A stretch of 56,275 nt of DNA from the NCBI GenBank assembly GCA_016789005.1, contig JAEURA010000301.1, forward strand, positions 1-56,275, written 5' to 3'. The notes below the pieces were generated by a model. The model was not told the DNA's origin. It searched no databases and worked only from the letters and a program-made list of their open reading frames with translations. A program made the translations under genes and the position numbers. Positions 8,714-17,088 of this stretch are shown one piece after another. The stretch is from Anaerolineae bacterium (GTDB lineage Bacteria; Chloroflexota; Anaerolineae; Aggregatilineales; Phototrophicaceae). Numbering within the stretch: the first letter of the stretch is position 1; each line of letters opens with the position of its first letter.

Positions 8714-9436
8714 TTGACCCACAAAACCTTCGGCTACTTCGATCTGCTGGAGACCTTCCCGAAGCCGGGCTGCGCCGTCTGCAACCTGCTGCTGCGCGAT
8801 ACCCACGCCTTCCTGGACTCGATCATGTACGAGTACGTGATGGATCCTGAGACTCAGAACAAGTTCCGCGACAGCCGGGGCTTATGCGACCAGCACGGCT
8901 GGCAGATCGCCCAGATGGGCAGCGGGCTGGGAGTCGCCGTGCTGTACGAACGGGCGCTGGGCGACCTGCTGGAAACCCTGAACGCGGCGGCGAAGGGGAT
9001 CACCCGGTCGGGAGGGCTGTCGCGGCTGCGTGGGAGTAAAGAGGGGACCACCCTCGCCGACGCCCTGGAACCATCGCAGCCCTGCATCGCCTGCAAGCAC
9101 CTGACGGAGAGCGAAGCGCGCTACCTCAAAGAGATCAGCCAGCACGCCAACGATCCGAAGCTGCAAGCAGCCTACAGCGCCTCGGACGGGCTGTGCCTGG
9201 AACACTTTCGCGGTCTGCTGAGAGTCACCGGCAGCCCCGCCCGCCTGCAAACGCTGATCGCCATGCAAACGGACATCTGGACCCGGCTGCGCGCCGAGCT
9301 GAACGAGTTCATGCGCAAGAGCGATTTCAACAACGCCGGCGAAAAGATGGGCGCGGAAGGATCAAGCTGGCGGCGGGTCGTCGCCCGGCTCGGCGGCGAA
9401 CACGGTGTGTTCGGGCTGCGCCGCCTCAAACCCTGA
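8714..9436 (+). CDS. Cys/His-rich protein with duplicated CxxC...GLCxxH units (DUF6062-like)
   Basis: 240 residues from a TTG at 8714, with AAAGAGG 6 bases upstream; no better ATG lies before the first conserved cysteines. Two similar halves are seen: PGCAVC followed about 45 residues later by GLCDQH, then QPCIAC followed by GLCLEH. Each half could bind one metal ion, most simply zinc, or a cluster. There is no signal peptide or membrane helix, so it is probably cytosolic. It resembles a family of unknown function that I recall as DUF6062, an assignment from memory. The gene ends 6 bases before the convergent peptidase gene. Confidence 0.7.
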   Translation: MTHKTFGYFDLLETFPKPGCAVCNLLLRDTHAFLDSIMYEYVMDPETQNKFRDSRGLCDQHGWQIAQMGSGLGVAVLYERALGDLLETLNAAAKGITRSGGLSRLRGSKEGTTLADALEPSQPCIACKHLTESEARYLKEISQHANDPKLQAAYSASDGLCLEHFRGLLRVTGSPARLQTLIAMQTDIWTRLRAELNEFMRKSDFNNAGEKMGAEGSSWRRVVARLGGEHGVFGLRRLKP

Positions 9437-9442
9437 GCCGCG

Positions 9443-10186
9443 TCAGGTCAGCGGGGCGCGGTTGAGTTCGGCGCGCCGCTCCCGCCAGTCCGGCATGAGC
9501 CGCTCTTGCAGCGCGTAAAACGCGGCGCTGTGATTCAGCACCTTCAGATGACACAGTTCGTGGGCGATCACGTAGTCGATCAGGTGTGGCGCGACGTGGA
9601 TCAGCCGCAGGTTGAGGGTGACACGCCGGCGGGCGCTGCATGACCCCCAGCGTGTCTTCATGTCGCGCACCGTCAGCCGCTGCGGCGCAGGGATGCCAAG
9701 CGCCGCCGCGCGCGGCTGGATGACGGCGAGTCGCTCGGCAAAGATCATTTCCGCCTGACCGCGAAACCACATCGCCAGCAGATCGCCGATGCGCGCGGCA
9801 TCCGCCGGATCGGGAACGGCGGCGGTCAGCGCGTCGCCTTCGAGCGTCACACGCTCCACCGGCGAGGGGATCACGTTCAGCCGGAGCGGTTCGCCCAGAA
9901 ACCGGTAGGCTTCGCCGCTGACCTGGCGGCGCGGCGGGGGCGGCTGAACCGGCGGGTTTTCGGCGAAACGGCGCTGATGGCGGACGATCCAGGCGGCACG
10001 TTTGCGCAGCGCCTCGACTACCGCCGCTTCATCGGCGCCGACCGGCGCGCGCACTACGACGCGAGAATCGGGGAAAACCTGTATGCCCAGCGTCTTGCGC
10101 CGGGCATAGATCAGCTCGTAGTCGATGACGGTCGAGCCATAGCGCAGCTGCCGCGCCCCGCCTTTGCGAGTCCCTTTGCGAGTCAT
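9443..10186 (-). CDS. YgjP-like (DUF45) zinc metallopeptidase
   Basis: 247 residues from the ATG at 10186. The C-terminal half holds VIAHELCHLKVLNHS, the HExxH zinc site with the family's third ligand His in the LNHS segment, and the preceding TRWGSCS strand, both marks of the DUF45/YgjP group related to SprT-like proteases. The N-terminal part has the family's RKTLGIQVFPD strand. No signal peptide is present, so it is a cytosolic enzyme; substrates are not known. Its start is 19 bases downstream of the end of the minus-strand multihaem cytochrome gene, so the two may share a transcript although a functional link is not obvious. Confidence 0.85.
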   Translation of the reverse strand: MTRKGTRKGGARQLRYGSTVIDYELIYARRKTLGIQVFPDSRVVVRAPVGADEAAVVEALRKRAAWIVRHQRRFAENPPVQPPPPRRQVSGEAYRFLGEPLRLNVIPSPVERVTLEGDALTAAVPDPADAARIGDLLAMWFRGQAEMIFAERLAVIQPRAAALGIPAPQRLTVRDMKTRWGSCSARRRVTLNLRLIHVAPHLIDYVIAHELCHLKVLNHSAAFYALQERLMPDWRERRAELNRAPLT

Positions 10187-10205
10187 CCGTCCGGGTCTGA
10201 CACCC

Positions 10206-11870
10206 CTACTGCGGCAGCCCCGCCGCGATCCAGTCGTTCAGCAGGCGCAGCTGATGCCGGGTGAGCTGGGCGAAGTGTCCATCTTCCAGCACAGTGATCA
10301 GCTTGCTCTCGTCCGGCACGCCGGAGACCACCACCGCGCCCGATTCGCTCCCGGCGATCAGGCTGGCATAGTCGGTCAGGCGCAGCCCCTTGGTCGGCAC
10401 AGGACCGTGACAGGCGCCGCATTCCTGGGCGAAGAGCGGCTGAAGCACGGTGTAGGTCGGCTCGCCCTCGAAATCTTCCAGCAGGGGCGGCGCTTTCAGC
10501 TGGTACAGACCGAGCGCTGTCGCCAAGCCCGGCGCGTTGAACCCGGCATAGCGCCAGTTGACGCCGTGACAGGCGCTGTTGGAGCAGAAGCTTTGATCGT
10601 CCGTGCCGCCGGCGTTGGCGGTGGTGTGGCAGTTGGAGCAGCTGGCGTCGAACGCCGAGGCGTGACGGCTGATCCACGTCGAGTCCAGGTGCGAGTTCGG
10701 CTCCAGCCCGGTGCTCAGCAGCAGGCTCGGCTCGATGTCGCCGGGGCGCACCACCGTCGGGATGGAATGGCACAGGTTGCATTCCAGGCGGATGACCTCG
10801 CCGGCGCTGCTGAAGTGCTCACCGTCGTGGCAGCGGAAACAGCCGGGCGCGTCGCGATGCCCGGTGTTGTTGGGGTGCGTGTTCCAGGTGAGGAGCTGTT
10901 CGGGATAGTTGCTTTCGGTGTAGAGCGTGCCGAGCAGGCTGACGGCGTTCGTCACCTGCTCCTGTCCCTGGGCGTAGAAGTCGGGGTAGTTGTCGCGATA
11001 GTAGGCGTCGAGCGAGGCGAAGGCTTCGAACGCCTGCGGGGTGGTGTTGTAGGGCGCAGACAGCAGCTCGACGGCGCGCGTCCGAATGAACGGGATGTCG
11101 CTCGACAGATCGCCCACGTCGAGCGCCTGATCGATGGCGCGGCTGGGCGTATCGATCATGTGCGAGATGCGGTTGTGGCAGGTGATGCAGTCCATGCCGA
11201 CGATCTCGTACTGATCGAGGTTTTCCGTATCGATGGGCGAGTTGATGGCGTTGTAGTCGGTCACCGTGCCATCCGCCGACTCGACACGAATCCAGGGGAT
11301 CTCCTGCTGCTCGGGGTCGAGCGCGATGTAGGAAATCTCATTCTCGATGTGCCAGTGGATGCCGCGCCCAAGCCCCTCGCGCTCGCTGCCGCCGCCGGTG
11401 TGCATGACCAGATAAATGCTGTAGGGGTCGTTGCTGATGTTGTTGTCGAAGCTGTTGATGATGCGCAGGCTGTCGTCAGAGAACTTCTCTGGCGTGTGGC
11501 ACAGCTCGCAGGTCTCGCGCGCCGGGCGCATCTCCGCCGTGCGAATCGGCAGGTGATAGTTTTCCAGGACGGTATCGGCGATCAGCCGCATGTGCCCCGC
11601 CTTGCGGAAGAACTGCACCAGCAGCAGGTCGCGCCCAATGTGGCAGTCGACGCACAGCACACGTGAGTGCGCCGAGGTGAGATAGGTTCCATATTCCGGC
11701 GGCATGGTGTGACAGGTCGTGCCGCAAAACGCCGACGAGTTGCTGTATTCCCAGATCGGCGGGGCTGCCAGCAGGATGCAGAGCAGACCGAAGACCACCA
11801 GCGCCAGCGGCAGGAGATCACGAAAGGTGGTTTCACCGCGCCCTGGTATCCATCTGCGAAGACGTTCCAT
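10206..11870 (-). CDS. Membrane-anchored multihaem cytochrome c with NapC/NrfH-like N-terminus (up to 9 haems)
   Basis: 554 residues from the ATG at 11870, after AAGGAACGCAGGTG; the frame extends further upstream but the hydrophobic anchor (LLPLALVVFGLLCILLAAPP) starts about 18 residues into the chosen start. The anchor is followed by FCGTTCHTMPPEYGTYLTSAH and CVDCHIG, the layout of NapC/NirT/NrfH quinol-oxidising cytochromes. Canonical sites are CVDCH, CELCH, CITCH, CFRCH, CNLCH, CSNCH and CGACH; CGTTCH is a CX3CH site and CSNSACH would be CX4CH. The last 100 residues look like a mono-haem cytochrome c domain. It probably takes electrons from membrane quinol to a periplasmic or cell-surface chain. 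It is divergent from the plus-strand cytochrome operon. Confidence 0.85.
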   Translation of the reverse strand: MERLRRWIPGRGETTFRDLLPLALVVFGLLCILLAAPPIWEYSNSSAFCGTTCHTMPPEYGTYLTSAHSRVLCVDCHIGRDLLLVQFFRKAGHMRLIADTVLENYHLPIRTAEMRPARETCELCHTPEKFSDDSLRIINSFDNNISNDPYSIYLVMHTGGGSEREGLGRGIHWHIENEISYIALDPEQQEIPWIRVESADGTVTDYNAINSPIDTENLDQYEIVGMDCITCHNRISHMIDTPSRAIDQALDVGDLSSDIPFIRTRAVELLSAPYNTTPQAFEAFASLDAYYRDNYPDFYAQGQEQVTNAVSLLGTLYTESNYPEQLLTWNTHPNNTGHRDAPGCFRCHDGEHFSSAGEVIRLECNLCHSIPTVVRPGDIEPSLLLSTGLEPNSHLDSTWISRHASAFDASCSNCHTTANAGGTDDQSFCSNSACHGVNWRYAGFNAPGLATALGLYQLKAPPLLEDFEGEPTYTVLQPLFAQECGACHGPVPTKGLRLTDYASLIAGSESGAVVVSGVPDESKLITVLEDGHFAQLTRHQLRLLNDWIAAGLPQ

Positions 11871-11972
11871 CACCTGCGTTCCTTCAATCACTCTGCCGAC
11901 GGCTCTGCGGACCTGACATGTCCCCCAATAAAGCAATCCTAGCGCAATTACGGCAAGGACAAATCAACCCGG

Positions 11973-12006
11973 CGGATGATTGCGAATCGTTCTCCCGGAT
12001 GATTGC
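11973..12006. promoter_or_regulatory. Paired 11-bp direct repeats between divergent cytochrome genes
   Basis: CGGATGATTGC occurs at 11973-11983 and again at 11996-12006, 23 bases apart (about two helical turns), in the 236-base spacer between two divergent multihaem genes. The arrangement suggests tandem binding of an activator such as the NarL-like regulator at 20754-21431, but that pairing is a guess. No clear -35/-10 pair was identified in the spacer. Confidence 0.35.
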
Positions 12007-12106
12007 CGCCGCCGCGCTCTAGACTAGAGTAGAGGCTGAGGCGAGGGGTGTAGCCTGCTCCGTTCGTCGGTCTTCCCGCAGCAGCATGAGGAATGGGGAA
12101 CTTGAT

Positions 12107-13957
12107 ATGCGTCGCGCCATCATTTGGGGTCTGCTGGTTTGCGCGCTAGGCTGTTTCAGCCTCGGCTTCTTCATCCTGCAAGCCGACCGCGTCGTCGCAC
12201 AGGATGAGCAGGAGGACGCGGAATATGTCGGTTCGGGCGACTGCCAGGACTGCCATCGCAGCCTCGCCCGCGATCACGACGACACACCGCACGCCAACGC
12301 CCTGACCGAGACCGACCGCAGCAAGGACGCCATCCTGGCGAATTTCGAGCTGGGCGAAGACATTCGCACCGTCCTTTTCCCCGGCGAAGAGTCGCCCCGC
12401 CCCTTCACCGCCGACGACATCGCCTACGCCATCGGCAGCGGGCGCTATGCGCAGCGCTACGTCTACGAGGTTGAAAGCCGCGTCTACGCCGTCTTCCCCG
12501 CCGAGTGGGATACGGTCGCTCAGGAATGGCGTCCCTATACGCTGGCGGAGACCTGGCCCGCCCCGGCATATGACTTCACCCAGAACTGCGCCGGATGCCA
12601 CACCACCGGGCTGGAACTCGACCGGGGACGCTGGCAGGATGAGGGTGTGCAGTGCGAAGCCTGTCATGGACCGGGCAGCGCCCATGCCGAGATCGCCGAC
12701 GACGCCGGCAGCCGTCCGAACGACGAGGAGCGCGCCGACATTCACGCGGCGATCACCATGATCCCCGATGCGCAGGTCTGCGGGCAGTGCCACAGCCAGG
12801 GCGTCACCCCGGACGCCAGCCACGCCTTCCCGACGGCTTACCGCCCCGGCGGCGATCTGCTCGACCCGGAAGTCTTCCAACTGCTGGGGGACGACGACCC
12901 TGCCGGTTGGTACGAAACCGGGCACGGGCGGCTGAACAACATGCAGTTCAACGAGTGGCTGGTCTCGGCGCACGCCAGTTCGCTGGAGACGCTGATGGAG
13001 AGTCCGGCAGCCGAAGACGCCTGCCTCACCTGCCACAGCGGCGACTATGCCTTCATCGAACGGCTGCGCGCCGTCTATGAAGCCGGCGATCTGGAAGGCG
13101 AGCCGCCTGAACTGCCGACGCTGGCGACGGCAGCTTCTGCCATCACCTGCACCACCTGCCACAGCCCGCACGGAGCAGCGGAGGTCGAATTCCTGCTCGC
13201 CGCCGCGCCGGATGACCTGTGCGCCTCGTGCCATCAGAATACCGACCTGATCCAGCCGGTCCACCACCCCTCGAAAGAAATGTTCGAGGGGCAGACGGTG
13301 GTCGAAGGGATCGAAGGCGCGCCCTCGGCGCACTTCGCCGATGAGGAGGGACCCGGCTGTGTGGACTGCCATATGTCGGGCATCCCGGTGGGCGGCGCAT
13401 CGCTCGCCAGCCACCGCTGGAGACCGGTCACCCCTGGCGAAGTCGAAGACAGCCCGCCGGACGCCTGTTCCGGGTGTCACAGCGACCTGACGCTGGCTGA
13501 TCTGGGATCGCTGGTCGCCGATACGCAGGCGGCGGTGCGCACCCGGCTGACCGTCACGCTGGCGCGCCTGGGCAGCATCGCTCCGCCGGAAGAAGGCAGC
13601 GCCCTCAGCGCCCAATATGAACGGGTGCGCGCCGCCCTCAGCTTCATCCAGGGCGACGGCAGCCTGGGCGTTCACAATTATCCTTATGTCGATACGCTGC
13701 TGGACAGCGTCTCCGCCGATCTGGCGCAGCTCAGCGTCCCCGGCGCAGGGCTGGAACCGACTCAGGGTCCGGCGCCGACGGCGACACCTTCGCAGGCGGA
13801 GCCGATCCCGGTCGGCGCAGAGGTGCACGTCCGTTCCGGCTTCAGACCGATGACCATCATCCTGATCGTCCTGGTGGCGCTGATCCTGCTGATCGGGACG
13901 CTGTGGATTGTGCGGCAGACGCGGCGCGCGACGCCTGGGCAGGAGGCAGCCCGATGA
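12107..13957 (+). CDS. 9-haem cytochrome c, type A (cytochrome c554-like), plus-strand operon
   Basis: 616 residues from the ATG at 12107, which has GGGGAA 8 bases upstream and is followed directly by a signal anchor (AIIWGLLVCALGCFSLGFF). Haem sites: CQDCH, CAGCH, CEACH, CGQCH, CLTCH, CTTCH, CASCH, CVDCH and CSGCH. The opening YVGSGDCQDCHRSLARDH resembles cytochrome c554-type domains. Near the C-terminus a Pro/Thr-rich linker leads to a membrane helix (MTIILIVLVALILLIGTLW) and a basic tail, so the haem domain is outside and tethered. The protein at 18295-19914 is a paralogue with all nine sites in the same order. The TGA overlaps the next start by four bases (ATGA), giving strong coupling. 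Confidence 0.92.
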   Translation: MRRAIIWGLLVCALGCFSLGFFILQADRVVAQDEQEDAEYVGSGDCQDCHRSLARDHDDTPHANALTETDRSKDAILANFELGEDIRTVLFPGEESPRPFTADDIAYAIGSGRYAQRYVYEVESRVYAVFPAEWDTVAQEWRPYTLAETWPAPAYDFTQNCAGCHTTGLELDRGRWQDEGVQCEACHGPGSAHAEIADDAGSRPNDEERADIHAAITMIPDAQVCGQCHSQGVTPDASHAFPTAYRPGGDLLDPEVFQLLGDDDPAGWYETGHGRLNNMQFNEWLVSAHASSLETLMESPAAEDACLTCHSGDYAFIERLRAVYEAGDLEGEPPELPTLATAASAITCTTCHSPHGAAEVEFLLAAAPDDLCASCHQNTDLIQPVHHPSKEMFEGQTVVEGIEGAPSAHFADEEGPGCVDCHMSGIPVGGASLASHRWRPVTPGEVEDSPPDACSGCHSDLTLADLGSLVADTQAAVRTRLTVTLARLGSIAPPEEGSALSAQYERVRAALSFIQGDGSLGVHNYPYVDTLLDSVSADLAQLSVPGAGLEPTQGPAPTATPSQAEPIPVGAEVHVRSGFRPMTIILIVLVALILLIGTLWIVRQTRRATPGQEAAR

Positions 13958-15147
13958 TGCAACGACTGCGTACCCTCCTGATCATCACCGGAATCCTCTG
14001 CCTGACGCTGGGCGCGCTGGTCAGCCTGACCTACGCCCAGGACGCGGCAGACTCCACCGAGGTCCCGGTCAGCGAAGCGACCGCCGAAGCAGCGCCGTCG
14101 GGTGATGCGCCGGCAGAGGACGCGGAACCGGAGGCGTCGGACGCCTACTGCCTGCTCTGCCACACCAAGCCAGATCAGGTCTGGAACCTGCCCGGCGGCG
14201 AGACGCTCTCCGTCAGCATCGACCCGGCAGTGCTGGAAGGTTCGGTGCACGGGACCGCCAGTTCGGAAGGTGCGCTGGCGTGCGCCGACTGTCACCCGAA
14301 CTTCCGCTACCCGCATCCGGTATCGCTCAGCCTGAGCGTGCGCGAATTCCAGGTCGAACGCTACGCCGTCTGCCGGAACTGTCATGAAGAGCAGTACACC
14401 CGCTCGCAGGACAGTGTGCATGGCGCGTTCATCCGCGCGGGGCATCTGGAAGCGGCGACCTGTGTGGACTGTCACGGCGGACACAATATCCAGACGCCGG
14501 ACGAACCGCGCCAGCGCATCTCCCTGACCTGCGGGCGCTGTCATGGCGTCATCTTCGAGACCTACCGCACCAGCGTGCACGGCGCGGCGCTGCTCGACGA
14601 GAGCAACCCTGACGTGCCGACCTGCATCGACTGTCACGGCGTCCACAACATCGCCGACCCGACGACCACCCATTTCCGGGTAGATTCGCCGGACCTGTGC
14701 GCCGAGTGCCACGCCGACAGCGAACTGATGGCGCAGTACGACATCAGCACGCACGTCTTCGACAGCTACGTCGGCGATTTTCACGGTTCGACGGTCGTCC
14801 TGTTCGAACAGGAGGGTTCCGAAACCGCGACCAACAAGGCAGTGTGCTTCGACTGTCACGGCGTCCACAACATTCAGGCGGTAGACAGCGAACAGGGTGT
14901 GTCCAGCATCCGCGAGACGCTGCTGGACACCTGCCGGCAGTGTCACCCGGACGCCAGCGCCGACTTCTCCGCCGCGTGGCTGGGGCACTATCCAGCGACG
15001 CCGGAAACACATCCGGCATTCTTCGGGCTGAACCAGCTGTACGATGCGCTCAGCCCTGCCGCGCTGGGACTCGTCGCCATCGTCATCGCCAGTGACCTGT
15101 TCCGCCGCATCCGCCGGTGGTCGGGCGGCAGCAAGAGGAGCAACTGA
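13954..15147 (+). CDS. 9-haem cytochrome c, type B, plus-strand operon
   Basis: 397 residues from the ATG at 13954, overlapping the previous stop and preceded by AGGAGG at 13941-13946; an in-frame start further upstream lies inside the type A gene. A signal peptide (LLIITGILCLTLGALVSLTYAQ) is followed by an Ala/Glu-rich linker, then nine sites: CLLCH, CADCH, CRNCH, CVDCH, CGRCH, CIDCH, CAECH, CFDCH, CRQCH. The repeated pattern SVHG...CxDCHGxHNI indicates a chain of c7/NrfB-like units. A C-terminal helix (LSPAALGLVAIVIASDLF) plus an Arg-rich tail anchors it in the membrane. It is a paralogue of 17088-18290. It probably passes electrons between the type A protein and the cytochrome b-c protein encoded 3 bases downstream. 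Confidence 0.92.
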   Translation: MMQRLRTLLIITGILCLTLGALVSLTYAQDAADSTEVPVSEATAEAAPSGDAPAEDAEPEASDAYCLLCHTKPDQVWNLPGGETLSVSIDPAVLEGSVHGTASSEGALACADCHPNFRYPHPVSLSLSVREFQVERYAVCRNCHEEQYTRSQDSVHGAFIRAGHLEAATCVDCHGGHNIQTPDEPRQRISLTCGRCHGVIFETYRTSVHGAALLDESNPDVPTCIDCHGVHNIADPTTTHFRVDSPDLCAECHADSELMAQYDISTHVFDSYVGDFHGSTVVLFEQEGSETATNKAVCFDCHGVHNIQAVDSEQGVSSIRETLLDTCRQCHPDASADFSAAWLGHYPATPETHPAFFGLNQLYDALSPAALGLVAIVIASDLFRRIRRWSGGSKRSN

Positions 15148-15150
15148 AGC

Positions 15151-16176
15151 ATGGCAGCGCAGACAGCATCGGATCAGCGAACCCACCCCCGGCTCCCCGC
15201 CAGCGTGCAGATCGAGCGGCTGGTGGTCGCTATCTCCCTGGTCGGCTTGGCGATCACCGGCGCGGCGCAGCATTTTTCCGGCGAACCCTGGGCGCGGGTG
15301 GTGTTCGTCCTGGGCGGCGGCGTGGAAAGCGTTCGCATCCTGCACCGCTTCTTCGCCCTGCTGTTCATAGCAGAGGCGATCTATCACGTCCTGACCGGCG
15401 CGTACCGCTGGCTGGTGCGCGGCATCCGCCCGATCCTGCTGCCCGGCGTCAGCGACCTCGCCAGCCTGATCCGGCAGGTCGCCGCCAACCTCGGCTTGCG
15501 ACGCAGCGACGCACCGGATTACCGCTTCGCCCTCAAACTGGAATACCTGGTCGTGGTGGTCGGCGCGGTGGTGCTGATCGTGACCGGGCTGGCGCTGTGG
15601 AACCCGATCGCCGTCACCAGCGTGCTGCCCGGCGAGACGATTCCCATCGCTCGCAGCGTCCATGCCGATCACGCCCTGCTGACCATCGGGCTGCTGATCC
15701 TGTCTCGATTGGCGATCCTGCTGCTGTGGCGTCCGAGCCGCGCGGCGGTCTACGCCGAAAGCTTCGCCGGCGCGAAGCCTGCGTCTGAGTCGCGCCGCCG
15801 GCTGTTCCTGCCCATCGCCCTGGCGCTGGCGGTCCTCCTGGGCGGCGGGCTGATCCTCTTCCTGACCTCCGAACAGACCGCCATCACCACCGTGCCGCGT
15901 CAGCAGGCGGTCATCTTCGCCCCGCAGGCGCTCCCGGAAAGCGGCGACGCCCACGTCGGCGCGGCGCTGTGGGAGACGCTGCGCTGCGCCTTCTGCCACG
16001 GCGCCGACGGAACGGGCGGGCTGAAGGGCGAACCGGCGCTGCGACTGCGCGATGATCTGACCTTCGAGGCGTTCTATCAGCGGGTGCGCATCGGCAAGGA
16101 CGACATGCCCGCGTTCACCCGCGAAGAACTGCCAGATGGCTATCTCGTCCACCTGTGGGCGTGGCTGACGCAGTAG
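15151..16176 (+). CDS. Cytochrome b (b561/formate dehydrogenase gamma-like) fused to a mono-haem cytochrome c
   Basis: 341 residues. The N-terminal 240 residues hold about four to five membrane helices with well-placed histidines (AAQHFSGEPW, ILHRFFALLFIAEAIYHVL, SVHADHALLTIG), as in di-haem b-type quinol-binding subunits of formate dehydrogenase and hydrogenases. A further helix (LFLPIALALAVLLGGGLILF) leads to a periplasmic cytochrome c domain with CAFCH and a possible Met ligand in GKDDMPAF. This gives one chain that could move electrons between membrane quinone and the 9-haem partners. It is the last gene of the plus-strand operon and ends before a strong hairpin. The minus-strand operon has no equivalent. 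Confidence 0.9.
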   Translation: MAAQTASDQRTHPRLPASVQIERLVVAISLVGLAITGAAQHFSGEPWARVVFVLGGGVESVRILHRFFALLFIAEAIYHVLTGAYRWLVRGIRPILLPGVSDLASLIRQVAANLGLRRSDAPDYRFALKLEYLVVVVGAVVLIVTGLALWNPIAVTSVLPGETIPIARSVHADHALLTIGLLILSRLAILLLWRPSRAAVYAESFAGAKPASESRRRLFLPIALALAVLLGGGLILFLTSEQTAITTVPRQQAVIFAPQALPESGDAHVGAALWETLRCAFCHGADGTGGLKGEPALRLRDDLTFEAFYQRVRIGKDDMPAFTREELPDGYLVHLWAWLTQ

Positions 16177-16233
16177 GGTCGAGCCGCCGGATCGAGCGTC
16201 GAGAAGACACGCGACCAGCCTTGTGGAGTGAAG

Positions 16234-16266
16234 CAGCGGCGCGCCATCAAGACGCGCCGCTGTTTT
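16234..16266. terminator. Hairpin terminator between convergent cytochrome operons
   Basis: CAGCGGCGCG (16234-16243) and CGCGCCGCTG (16253-16262) form a perfect 10-bp stem with a 9-base loop, followed on the plus strand by TTTTC. It sits exactly between the two convergent operons (stops at 16176 and 16267) and may serve both; the T-run favours the plus strand. Confidence 0.7.
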
Positions 16267-17088
16267 CTACATCAGCCCTTCCGGGGGGATGTAATAGACC
16301 GATGGCTCGGTCCCCAGGTCTTCGCGCAGGCGCAGCGTCGGGTTGGCGGCGATGACCTTTGACACCGGGCTGTCCGGGTCGTTCAGGTTGCCGAAGAAGC
16401 GGGCGTTGACCGGGCAGATGCCGATGCAAGCCGGCGTCGCTTCAGGATCGACGCCCGGCATCAAACCCTTCGCCAGCCCGGCGTCGATGCGGTGGACGCA
16501 GAAGGTGCATTTTTCCACCACGCCGCGCGCCCGGCGCGGCACTTCCGGGCGATTCCAATCCGGCACGCGCGGATTCACGTCTTCGCGCTCTTTCCAGTTG
16601 AAGCTGCGCGCCCCATAGGGGCAGGCGGTCTGGCAGTACCGGCAGCCGATGCACTTGTCATAATCCATGATCACCAGCCCGTCGGCGCGGTGATAGGTCG
16701 CGCCGACCGGACAGACTTCCACGCACGGCGCGTGTCCGCAGTGCAGGCAGGGGCGCGTGACGTGGAATTCCTTGCCCAGCGCCGTCTCGTCGCTGATGCG
16801 GATGTTCCAGCGCATGTCGTCCGCCGTGTCGTTGGTCGCCTGACACATCCAGACGCAGTAATCGCAGCCGATGCACTTGCTCAGGTCGATGACCATGCCC
16901 CAGCGATAGCTGCCGTCGCCTTCATGAGGATGGACCGTCTGATCGCGCTGAATGTCGCGGGCGAAGGTACTCAGCGGGTCCGCCAGGGTCGCCGCCAGGA
17001 CCATCGTCGCCCCGCCGCCGATCAGCAGCGTCATGAATTCGCGGCGGCTCAGGATGTTCAGCTTGGGAGATTCGTTCTGCCCACTCAT
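16267..17088 (-). CDS. Exported four-cluster ferredoxin subunit (PsrB/NrfC/DmsB-like)
   Basis: 273 residues. The N-terminus has a twin-arginine signal (SRREFMTLLIGGGATMVLAA), so the protein is probably exported folded. Cysteine groups CIGCDYCVWMC, CLHCGHAPCVEVCPVGA, CIGCRYCQTACPYGA and CTFCVHR...CIGICPVNA can bind four [4Fe-4S] clusters, the plan of electron-transfer subunits of the molybdoenzyme/NrfC group. Such subunits usually sit beside a NrfD-type membrane protein or a molybdopterin subunit; neither is in this window. Here the gene overlaps the 9-haem type B gene by one base (TGATG), suggesting a direct partnership with multihaem cytochromes. It is the last gene of the minus-strand operon. 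Confidence 0.9.
   Translation of the reverse strand: MSGQNESPKLNILSRREFMTLLIGGGATMVLAATLADPLSTFARDIQRDQTVHPHEGDGSYRWGMVIDLSKCIGCDYCVWMCQATNDTADDMRWNIRISDETALGKEFHVTRPCLHCGHAPCVEVCPVGATYHRADGLVIMDYDKCIGCRYCQTACPYGARSFNWKEREDVNPRVPDWNRPEVPRRARGVVEKCTFCVHRIDAGLAKGLMPGVDPEATPACIGICPVNARFFGNLNDPDSPVSKVIAANPTLRLREDLGTEPSVYYIPPEGLM

Noticed and set aside
10164..11666. Plus-strand frame of 500 codons opposite the NapC-like cytochrome
   Set aside because: No haem motifs, signal or known domain; the minus-strand gene has at least seven CXXCH sites.
13762..16152. Very long minus-strand reading frame (796 codons) across the plus cytochrome operon
   Set aside because: It is rich in Arg, Gln, His and Asp without motifs, and lies opposite genes with nine CXXCH sites and clear signal peptides.
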